Under the pieces are notes generated by a model. The model was given only the letters and a program-made list of their open reading frames with translations, did no database searches and had not been told where the DNA came from. Shown here one piece after another: positions 40,101 through 52,100 of a stretch of 64,000 bases of DNA. Within the stretch, counting starts at the first letter, position 1; every line of letters starts with the position of its first letter. This DNA is from Archilochus colubris (taxonomy: Eukaryota; Chordata; Aves; Apodiformes; Trochilidae): assembly GCA_023079485.1 (NCBI GenBank), contig CM041085.1:30737121-30801120 (forward strand), written 5' to 3'. Both the position numbers and the translations under genes were made by a program.

Positions 40101-43100
40101 TTTTGTGGCTTTGGGAAAGGATGGGGATTTTTATTAGAAAGTAACGCCATGTAGTGAAAAGCTGATAGGTTTCACGGTGATTTTGAAACAGCTGTGGCAG
40201 GCAGTGGTAGTTTATCTGGAAGATCATTTGGATCTTCTGATTACTCCTTATTATAACAGTGGCAGCTCTTCTAACTTAAGTGGTGACTAGTAACATTTAG
40301 CCAAAAAAAAAAAAAAATTAAAATCTATAAGGGTGGTATTTTTTCTTTCAAGGTCTTGTGTCTAGTAATGCTAAATTTCATTGCATTTCCTGTTAACATC
40401 AAAACATCAGGATTCATAATATTTGACATTCATTTTTAAAAAGCAAGTCTAACACTTTTTTTTAGCATATAATGTGAACGGTACAGAACTCCTTTTGATA
40501 TATTCATAAGAAATATAAAACTATGTGTCTTACATTGTGTTTTCTTTGTATTAGAAATGCTGTGGTGAGGGGTTTCTACACCAACAAATAAACTTTGATT
40601 TAGGTTAGCTTTGCCGTGAGAGTTTTCCCATGGGAATGGGATGGGAAAAACCTAGAGAAGCATGTGTAATTATATCTGTTCCTGGAGTTTCTTTTGTCAC
40701 TCAGATTCGCATTGATGAATCATAACATGCTATTGGATAGTACAAGAAATGCTTTAATGTTCTGTTGGGGTTTTTTCAGTCCTCGTTGCCTAGGAAGTTG
40801 TTGAGCTTTGTTTGGTATGGTTTTGTTCAGATAACGTCATTGCATTCTCTTTATCTTTGTCTCATATGACAAGGGGTTATTTTAGTGAAATTTGTAGCTT
40901 ATGGCCATTTTAAGGCTAATAAAAAATGTGTTGACCTGTTTGGACAAACCTTCACACAATAAGGGAAGCACTTAAATTTATTTTAATTAAAATTGCCACC
41001 AAGATCAAGAATTAAAAGCAACGTCTGTGCTTGTAAATGGTCATTTTGCAGAGCAAAACTCTACTTAATGAAAGCACTAGGTAGCAGTTTTCATGGGCTT
41101 CCAGTTGATGTTGGATGAAACTACTGGGTTTTATTTGACTTATCAAGGCATGTTAGAGGCATTCCTGTTTGTCTGGCAATGTCTCAAGTGCCACTAGCTG
41201 AGATACTTGCCCCAAGTCTTTCTTTTACATGAGAGCATGATAGTCACAGGAGACCCTCAGTAAAGTTTTTGCCATAATAAACTCAGTGCATCACTTGAAT
41301 CTGAGAAAGCCTAGCTCATTCCTCTCCATGAAAAGGTGTTGGCTGAAGTGGAAAATTATAGTTGGATTGATGGGGGTGGTGAGACAGCTCCATGAGCTGT
41401 GCCAGTGAATTACCATTAATTTCTGCTGTGCAGACACTGGGTATTGACTAGGGAGAAACCCTTCTTCAGCACACAGGAATCAGTAGTCGTGTGGTCAGTG
41501 CACACACCTACATTTTGTTCAGTCAGGTGAGAAAAGCATCCTTTGTATGAGTTCCTTTGCCAACCGGCTTCTGAGCAGTAAAATCCTCACTCTGTGCAGT
41601 GAAATCCCCACTGTTTTATGTCCTCTCAGCCACTGGGGACTTGACGTGTCAGGGTATCTCCTGGAAGAGTACTGCCAGTCATTCATTGGAATATGTAATC
41701 TCCAGGAAACCGTTTGAAGCGGTGTTGCTTAGTTACAGTTGAAATGTGCTCTCCTGCAAGATTTTTGCTGCTCCTGTTCTTAACGCAGGAATACAGGTCA
41801 GGTACCACAGTCTGCCTTCATTCGTGCAATATATACGGAGCCATCCTGGAATCTTTTGATGCTGTTTGAGTGAAAAGTTCACTCAATATGGAATACGTGC
41901 TTACATAAGGAGCTGTGGATCTTCTGCCTATATATAGTGGAGTAGGTTAGTTGCAGAAAATTTGAATCTATATTTAATAAAGGTCAGTATCTGTTTCAGA
42001 GATTTTAAGAGTAAATTTAGCAAGACTGTGCTGCTGTAATGTTAGATTATTTGCAGACTGCATTTTGTGGAATATTTAATACAGTTAAGAGCTCTTATTT
42101 TGTTAAACCTTTGCAGTACATCTATTGTTTTAAAATCTTCCATAATTACTGGACATAGCTTTAGCAGACCATTTTATAGGGGAGTTCCCTATGTAAACAT
42201 TCAAGTTGATGTAAATGCTTTCGTGGTATGCAAATGTGGTATGCAAATCTTGCATGCAAATGTGAGAGCTTGATCAAATAGTTAACTACACTGAGTCATC
42301 AGTGCAGGCTAGAAATTGTGCTTATTAGTTGGATAGCCTACTGTGAGCCTTCTCTCTCTCTCTCTCTCTCTCTTTCTTTCTCCGTCTCCCCCTCCCTCTG
42401 CCCCCCTTCCACTCTCAATCTCTCTCTCTTTCTTGAAATCAAACCAGGATTTGCTGAAAAACATAGATGGTAACAAAAAGGCATTCCATGAGATCCACAG
42501 GACCAGGTCTGTTAACGGAGTCCCTGTTCCCCCGGACCAATTAGAAGATATGGCAGAGAGGTAAGCCTTTCAATCTGAAACAAAAACCCCATGAATGAAA
42601 GACAAGCTCTTTGGTTTTTAACCTCTTCATGTAGAAATCACCATCACTATGTTTCAGAGTGGCAAGCATGAAAAAAATTGGGAAGAATAACCTCCTAGAA
42701 TATACATAAATTATACTGAAAAGCATGATGCATTAAAGATTGATGAGAATCAAAATAAGCTTTGGGTTTTGAAAGGGAATACTTTTTACATTGATCCTGT
42801 TATTGCTTGTCCCTAGGAGAAATGTTATGTAACAACAGCCGGGATGCATGTGAAAAAAGAAAAGAAACACGACTTTGTAAAACTTAGTAATAGATGTAAC
42901 CTGATGATTTCTATGAATAAATAAAAATGTAATTAATTTGCTGAGCCAGAGCAGTTATCACAATGATCATCATGCATAATTAAATCTTCATCGATTCTGA
43001 ATTATTTGAAAGAGTAGAAAAATACCTGCACCGACACTAAGCTTTCAGTCTGTCCTGCAAAAATGAATATTACTGTATTTTACTATAGTGTGATTCATTT

Positions 43101-46100
43101 TATAGGTTTAATTTTGTTGTCTCTTCATCTGAGCTCCATCTGTTGAAGATGGAGTTTCTGGAACTGAAGTACCGTCTACTATCACTCTTAGTCCTCGCAG
43201 AATCCAAGTTAAAATCATGGATCATCAAATATGGAAGACGGGAGTCGGTGGAACTACTTCTTCAAAATTATATTGTAAGATGGGGTTGTTGTCTTCCTTT
43301 GAAATTATTTTTGAAATATTCATATTTAAGTTTGCTGGAAATTGATAAAAGGACAGAAACAGAAATGAGACTTAGAACTCATCAACTTTGAATGCATTCA
43401 TATGGAATATCTTTTCTGAGTTGAATCCATCATCCCCAGGGAGGAATTTTAGTCAGAAAGGCCAAAAATTAAAATTATTCTCTTCAAAACCAGAAATAAT
43501 ATTCCAGCTGCCAACTACCCAGCCAACAATTTACCCAGTATATCAGGAGGTTTCAAATCCTAGATTTTTACTTACCTTAGATATCAGTTCCAATGAACTT
43601 AATTTTAAAAGAATCATAGAATGGTTTGGTTTGGGAGGACTGCACAATACTTTTTTTAAGTCCTCAAAAAAAAAAAAAAAAGTTTTTATGCCACCTCTGT
43701 GTACTTGTTCAATATGCTGCACGGATAGGGCAATAATTTTATTATTTTAAAGATTTTTTTGTTTCTCTTGTTCAGTATTAGTTTATTAAACCTATTACTT
43801 TATTTCCATTCTGAAAAGACATTGCTTATGGTCTGCATCATCAGTATGTCATGCTAAGAAACAGAAGCTATTGACTTAAAAATGCTCCTTGATATGTTCC
43901 CTTTCATTCTATGCTGCTGTATCTTTTTAAATCCCCACTCACAGTGTCAGGTGGCTGATATAAAGCTATCACTGCTGCTCCTTCTACATCAGAGTGTGAG
44001 GGATTCTTTCAAAAGCAGGGGTGGGCTAAATAATTTTTAAAATAAAATTAATTAAATGAAATTTAAATTATAAATAATATTTCCCTTTCTATTGAATCCA
44101 TGTGAGGAAAATTCCAGAGGAAAGTTCTATATGGAAGGAATTTGTACAGTTATTGAACCATTCAGAGACAGGACACTATGTAGAGAAAGTTTCCTATGCC
44201 CCCACAGACTGATAGTTTTTATTACTTTGGAAAAACTTCAGACTCAATAAAGCTCCTCCAAAAAATGAGAATTTAATTCTGTTCACTCTTCTCCCTTTCT
44301 ACATTTAAACTTTAGCGACACAGAAAAAAAACAGAAGTTAAGCCTTGATTCAGACAAACTTTCCAAAATTCAGATGTTTATTTAAAATAGCAGTTTGATG
44401 GAGTGATTCTCATTAGTTAGGAGTCCATTTGTATACCTGTATACAGAGTATACAAATATCAGCTGTAAGACTGATGCAAAAACTACTAAAAAGTGACTAA
44501 GGAAATAATAAGGAAGCAGACAGTTTGGCTTTTTTGACATTATTTTATATTGTTTTGCTTAAAATGAACCTCAAGTAGTGAATTCACGTTTTTTTGTGAT
44601 TTCCTCAATTACTCATTTATGAAACTGCATCATATCAAAATGAATAAACGGGGACAAGCTGATAAATAGAGCTTAGTTTCATTCCTGATGGCCTTGACAT
44701 CTGGCTCCTTCCAGGTGTCCAGTGATAGAAAGAGCCTTTATTTGTTTTTCTTACCTGGAAGCAATTTTCTTAGCGTCAAGAGCCAAGTGTTACTCTTCCA
44801 GTAAATTAGGAATCTTATGTAGGAAACCTGTACCTGAATCAGTCTACACAGTCTGTAGTCAGTGAGTATATTAGAAGATAAAAATGTAACTTTGCTTTCT
44901 AGGAACATCCAGTAGTTAGGATCTGGATGAGAACATATTCCTGGAAAATATTTGTGTTGTGCTTAAAAATGAAAGTTGTGGTTGTTATTCTTTCCCATCT
45001 TTTCACTTGTTTCTCATATAAAACCATTCTATGATTCTATAACAGAAGCAGAGGTAGCATAATTTGTACAGCATCAAGCTAAAGAATACCCAGTACCAAC
45101 ATCTCAGTTGTAATGGAAATCCTTGTTACTACTACAACAACAAACTACGTAGTTTGATTGAGGGGTCTTGTCAAATGGCTAACAGGGTTTTTTTTCCACT
45201 AAAAGGTCTACGTTTAATTTTTGAAAATATTTACAAATCCTCTGGAGATCATTTTTATATAAATAGTGTGATATCGTCTTTTACATTCTCAGATGAAGTC
45301 CTGCAGTTTTTGGTTCAGGCTAAAATGTCTGTATGTAGGGATTTGGCAAAAGTGAAAGTCAAAAGTGTGTCACAGATTTCATGGTAAAACATGGACTTCT
45401 TTATATGTGCCAGATTATTGTTTTTAACACTAGAGAGAGCAAAATTCTGATTGTCCTTGCCTTTTAACTTCTTTGGTTATAAATATATTTCTAAATTTTG
45501 TGCTATATAACTATGGTGATTTGGCATAGCAACTGTAAAAGGTTTTAAAATAGAATTTTTTTAGATATATACTAGCTGACAGATTAATCTCTAAAACTGT
45601 TTTTTCATGTTTCAATAATGTAACCGAGGAGACATGGGAGGTACCATAAGTTATGAAACCTTTCCAAAACTCTAGATAAGTACATTAGGTAAATCAATAT
45701 AAAAGCCCTGTAAGAGAACAGGGTTTTTCTCCCTTTTTTAACAGTGGTAATGCAATATATAATATGCTTTCATAATATTGAGATATAATTAGATATCACA
45801 CTTAAAGGAGGTAACATTTCTGTAAGGCATTCAGAATCAGCATTCTGAAAAAGTGCCATTTGCCATAGAGGGTAAAAAGGCATAAATCATAAGGACCCAT
45901 AACTTTATGACCAAAATATTTCCAAATAAATTATTCATTGCACTATAACACATTACACAGCTAAAACACCACTCACAAAGGAAAAGAACTGTGTAACACT
46001 TTGGAAAAAGAGCAACCCTTTTTGCAGTGTTTCCCTAGGCTTATTTTTACTAATTACAAAGGAGATAAAGGAGAACATATTTAATAATCTTTCCATGTGC

Positions 46101-49100
46101 AAAGTATATAAACTATATTTGAAAAGGTAGACTCTGTCACACTATTAATGTGAAAAAGTGAAATATATATTCTTTATATATTGTAATTTTAATATAATTT
46201 TATGATGATGAATTAAATATTATTTTATAATGACAAAAAATGAATGGAGCAATAATGAAGTTAAAACTTTTCATCACTGTCCTGATGTAATTTAATGGAA
46301 CTTATTCTTAATATATCTCTGTTGTAATTTAATTTTTTTTTTTTTCAGGCTGTTATCGAAAATAGTAAGTTCTTTGAGCAGTATGAAGTTACTTACCAGG
46401 TGCTGAAAAGAGCAGCTGAAATGTATGCCAAAGCACAAGGCTCAGGTAAATGCCAATGTAGGGAAGATCATACCTGAAAGTATTCCCTGGTTTGGCTTCC
46501 TTTACCAGAACTCAGCAAATACTCTGTCCCGGGGTTGTTATAAGTAACAAAAGTATCCCCTGGTTTACTGAAGAATCTTCTTTAACTGTGAAAGCCTATA
46601 AGAGGGACACAAATCGTAGTTGAAGTTCAGCTATACATTACAAAAATGAGTAACTGATTGACCACCTGCCTTCCTGCACGTCCTGAACACTTCCGAGTTG
46701 AGTGAGAATGCACGAGGGCAAGGTTTGACCTAGATAGTTACAAATGTGAGATGGCTTTAATCTCTGCTGAGGAGATAACACAACCCTGTTGGTGGAGGAT
46801 TGCTGCAGCTGCTAAAGTGGTTAGCAGATGTGGGGAGAAAATTAATGATTTGGCTTGGTTGGGAGATTTAAGTTGGTGATGGTGGTTCTCAATTTTTTTT
46901 TCAAGAATAAACAGTTTTACAAGGTATTCTTACATAGAATGAAATTAATAGATTCATTCAGTACTAATTGAAAAAACATCCAACAAAAAATTATTCTTAA
47001 AAGTAGATACTCACATGAATTAAGAAACAGCAGCACAAATTAGAAAACACTTTAGCTGTAAAATACTTTTTGCATTTCCTGTATTCTGCCTGTTTCTTGG
47101 GGTTTACTTGAGTCCTTCTGTCCATTTTTTTTACATTCTGGAATGCAGACATAATTGTTCCTTTATTGTCATGAGGAAAATACTAAAAATTAAATGACAG
47201 AAATTAGCAACAATTGGATTTTAAAGTCAATGGAACAAAGATCAGAATTTCATTCAGTATTTTTCAGTGCATACATAGTATGTGTTTGTACATAATATTT
47301 CATTTTCTGCTTTTTTAAGGAAGGTTGCTTTCTTGATTTCTTTTATTATAGAATAGAAATTTAAATCACAATGAATATGCAGTATGATTGTTTTAAGATA
47401 GCACTGATTCTATGTACTTTATTTAGTCTTTAATTCATATTTGATTTCTCAGTCTTGATTTTGCACTAAAATTGGGCTATGAGCTGAATGTATGTATATA
47501 AAAGACTATTGAAACAGAAGTTGAAGAAATAATAAATTAATAGTAATGAATAAATTATATTTATAAAACTAATTACAAAAATATTTTCCTGAAGAGAATG
47601 GATAGACATAAGGGAAAACTGAGGTTTCCAGAAATAGTAATGAACCAAAATAATGTCTTTTTTCTAACCCAGTGGAAGAAGTTGAGAATGTGATGAAATT
47701 CATGAGTGATACAACAGCACAGTGGAGGAATCTCTCGGTAGAAGTGAGAAGTGTAAGAAGCATGTTGGAAGAAGTAATTTTAAATTGGGATAGATATAGC
47801 AGCACTGTGGCAGGTCTACAAGCTTGGCTGGAAGATGCTGAAAAAATGCTGAACGAGCCTGAGCATTCCAAAAAGGTATGCACAAATAGCAGATGTATCT
47901 TGCTGCTTTGTCAGTTATAATAAGTAGGATATGTTTTTGGATTTGCTGAGATTGTTTTACAAGTTGTCATCCAAGAGGGAGAGATTTTTTTCAGTTTCAG
48001 GCATACTGTCTATATTCATCATGGAAGTGTCAATGCTTGCATGTGTAGCACGTATAAACATATATATAAATCCAGTGAAGGAATGTCATCTGTGACAACA
48101 TGGTTAGAGGCATCTTTGACATGAATAAAGGGCAGCAGTATTGCTCAGAGATAAAACTTTTGTATGATATACTCAGAGGAAAATGCAGCTCTTAACACCA
48201 ATAAAGACACTCTAAGAATTTTTTCCCACTGATTTTTCTACCATATAGATGACAAATTTAAGGGGGAAGTAATTAATCAATTTACTTGGCATTTTAGAAA
48301 TTCTTTAGACCCACTTGGGGCCTAAAGTCATATAGATAGTTTTGGTGTATTTTGGTTTGGTTGGTTGGTTGGTTTTTTTTTCTTGTAACATTAGAGTACT
48401 AAGACATGTTTGAGAAGGTTCAATAATGAAGATTGATTTGAATAATACTGCATTTAAGGGGTGCTACATTTTCCCCCAGTCCTAAGGTAAGGAGCTAGAC
48501 AGCTCTTAATAGCAAAGTAAGCTTTTCTTAGGCTGTAATACGCCAAACCTGAAATCAGGTCTGAAATGAGCGTTTCATGTTACATGACCGAACAGAATAA
48601 TTTTTGGTAAAAGTTAATTTAAATCAGTCTGAAAGAATGAAATATACTTTTAAAATAAAAAGAAATGCGTAAAAAGGATTTGATAATCTGGCATAATATA
48701 AATATCAAAAGCTATTACTACTGAGCAGGAAAAATGACCTCAGCTGATCAGGCTCATCTTAACTCCTTGTGTATGTTTTATGAAAGTAACTTGTCAATAT
48801 GTAGAGAAACAAGATAAACCAGGTGCCTCGAGTTGCCAAAGAGTGGGTATGAGTCCACCTGTGCCTGGTTAGGGCAGGCCCCCTATTACCAGGGGGCCAA
48901 TAAAGGTGGGACACACACCCACAGAGCCTCTCGCTCTCGTGCGAGGCAATGGAGAGGCCAGCAGCTCATTGAGCCTCAGGAGCAAGAAAGGCTCCTCCTG
49001 CAACATCAGTATTTAAAATGAAATATTCTCATATCCATGTATAGAAATAATATAAAAGTATTTACTACTTTGGCCAGCTTTATAGCTTTGCCTTTGAAAA

Positions 49101-52100
49101 CTCTTAAAGCAGAAAGCCAAAAATAAGCATACAGCATATATTTGCTTCTGATTTCTAACTTAAATCTAGCAAGTACCTCTTACTGTTCTGATATGTAAAG
49201 AGTTTCAAAAAGCTATATTGAAAACTTTAAACATGAATGCATTATTCTTCCCAAAATGCTAATTTATTCTTAAAATTATACTGGTTCAAAAATGTCAAAG
49301 AGGAAAACCAAGACTAGCCATATTCTGCCTGTAGTCTGATACATATTTTTAAAGTTACTCCTGCTATTACTGTTGAATTTAGCACATCACAGCAATAACA
49401 CTCAGTTCCAAGGGTAGCACTGATATAGAAGTTTTAATATTTGGCTATTAAGCACAAAAAAATTATTGTATTTGTTTGTACAATTAAGAACCATACAGCC
49501 ATCAGCACAAACATCTGGAATCCCAGGTGAAAGATGATAACTATTGTGTTGAATATGGCATAAAATTTGTTTTAAACATTTCCTAATATTTGTTCCATAA
49601 AACCACAAATATATAAGTAATGTGATACAGAGATTTAATTGATGCTCACTTGCAAACTTTACCTGAATTACTAAACCCCTCTGGATTTCATCAAGGCAAA
49701 GGCCATAGTTTCCCCTTATCCAGCTGTGTTGGCTTTTTTTTCTTTCCATTATATCTGTATGATTTCAAGACCAGCAAGTACCACATCTCTTTCTGCAAAA
49801 TAAAGTGGCATTTTGGCTTTGCTTACTTTGTTTTGTTTACTGGTATATCTGTAGTCATAGTTCCTGGAGATACCTGCTTTAACAATACTTGCCCATTCTC
49901 TGGAAGAGCAAAAAGGAAGGGGAGGAATTGTCGGAATTGTTGGAATTGTTGTCTTTACTGATTTAGGAGCCTGTACCTGCCTAGAAAGATGCACAGAAAC
50001 ATTTAGCACTATGGCTGGGCTTTTTGGCAGTCTATTTGGAATGAGGGGGAAAAATCAGTGACAGCCATCCCTCTCTCCTCCTCAGTCACTTACTCTGGGA
50101 CATGAGGAAGCAGTGATTAAGGATCACTCTTCTTGGGTATTCTGGGACACCAGACAGTGGAAAGCTGCCTATGGATCACAGCATGGAAAAAATCTCTCTA
50201 CACTCTGAGTATGGCCCAGGTTACTCACTGCCCAGACTATTTCAACAAAAGATAGAAATTAAAGGAGCACTAATAATGTTTCCAGTTATAGAGCTTTTTC
50301 TTAAGGAGCAGTTCTGGGAGTTTAACTGAAGCTACTCACTTGAGTAAAATGAGTTCTGAGTAAACTGGAGGCAATTTTCAGTTCCATGGGTTACAATCAC
50401 AGGCATGAAAATTCTACTATGGCATATCTGATATACAGATTTTCAGAGGATAATTGTTCAAACATATTTACCAAGCCATCAGCTAATGATTAAATTTTAT
50501 ATTAACGATTTAAAATAAAAACTAATTGAGAAGGTTTTAAAAAGATGTTTTCCTTTTCTTCTTCAGGATTTCTTCCGGCATTTACCTCATTGGATCCAAC
50601 AGCACACAGCCATGAATGATGCTGGTAATTTTCTGATTGAAACATGTGATGAGACCATTTCCAGAGACCTTAAACAACAGCTTCTGTTACTAAATGGAAG
50701 ATGGAGAGAATTGTTTATGGAAGTCAAGCAGGTACGTGGTTTTGCTGTTGTTATTTTTAAATATTTACTTTGTCATTTCCACCCGAGCAGGAAACATCTG
50801 CCCAACTAGAAGGGCTATAGGTAAGCTTACCAAAGGGCCTTACTGTTCATCATTGCTTCAATTAGAAATTTTTATCTGGGAGCATTTTATGTTATTGGTG
50901 CTTTTTATTTGTTTATCTTTTCTTTCATGTAGGGTTTTTTATTTATTTATTTTTTAAATAGTGTAAGTTGTAGTTTTTCCTTATGGTGTCTTGTCTTGAT
51001 ACAATTAATATTATTTATGTATAGCCCCTAGTGTTCCTTGAATAAGAAAATCACAGAATCAGAGAATTATCAGAGTTGAAAGGGACCTCTAGAGATTATC
51101 TTGTCCAACTGTCCTACAAAAGCAGGATCACCTAGAGCACATTACACAGGGCTGCATCCAGGAGAGTTTTGAATATCTGGATGCCTGTTCCAGTGCCTTG
51201 TCACCATCATAGTAAAAAAGTTTTTTCTTAAGTTTAGATGGAACTTGCTATGTTCCAGCTTGTGCCCTTTGCACTTCATCCTGTCACTGTGAACTACGGA
51301 GAAGTGTCCAGCTCCATCTTCCTTGAACCCATCCTTTAGATATTGGTAGACTGATAAGGTCTCCCCTCAGCCATCTCTTCTTCAGGCAGAAGTGTCCCAG
51401 CTTGCTGTCTTTCCTCATAAGAGAGATGTTCCAATCTCCCAATCACCTTTGTTGGCCTCCACTGGACTCTCTCCCGTAGTTCCCTGTCTCTCTTGAACTG
51501 GGGAGCCCAGAACTGGATGGAGAATTCCACCTGTGGCCTCACCAGGGCAGAGTAGAGGGGGAGAATGTCCCTCAACCTAGTGGCCACACTCTTCTTTTTG
51601 CATCCCAGGATTCTGCTGGCCTTCCAGGCAACAAGGGCACACTGCTGGCTCATGGATAATTTCCTATCTATCAGGGCCCCCAGATCCTTTTCCTCCAAAC
51701 TGTTTTCCAGCAGATCCACCCCTAACCTATATTGGTGCTTGGGATTCTTCTTCTCCTGGTCCAGGACTCTACACTTGCTCTTGTTGAACCTCACCATGTT
51801 CTTCCCTGCTCAGCTCTCCAGCCTGTCCAGGTCACACTGGATGGCAGCACAGCCTTGCAAAGTGTCAGCCACACCTCCTAGCTTTGTATCATCAGCAGAC
51901 TTGCTGAATAGAGACTCTGTCCCCTAGTCCAGGTCATTGATGAACACATTGAACAAGACCAGACTGAGTACTGACTCCTGGGGGACACTGCTGGTCACAG
52001 GCCACCAACTCAACCCCGTTCCATTGATCACCACCCTCAGATCTGAATTCTGTCACATAGGCAGCTATCAATCCACCTCACTGTCCACTCATCCAGCCCA

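Larger units (their letters stand above)
39354..42447 (+). other. SYNE1: Intron 11 (about 3.1 kb)
   Basis: Contains three ATGCAAAT octamers (42228-42261) and a CT-rich tract (42351-42434) next to the exon 12 acceptor. The region 41090-41900 is less AT-rich than its surroundings, with no recognised repeat. Confidence 0.75.
43275..46348 (+). other. SYNE1: Intron 13 (about 3.1 kb)
   Basis: Contains a short antisense CR1 end (43609-43640), a CR1-like tail remnant (45027-45042) and an A run at about 43666-43681. An open frame at 43388-43750 runs over the CR1 piece and is not a gene. Confidence 0.75.

Noticed and set aside
39829..40227. 132-codon minus-strand ORF in intron 11
   Set aside because: Composition is S/T/I/N-rich as in random AT-rich frames, and no family is recognisable.
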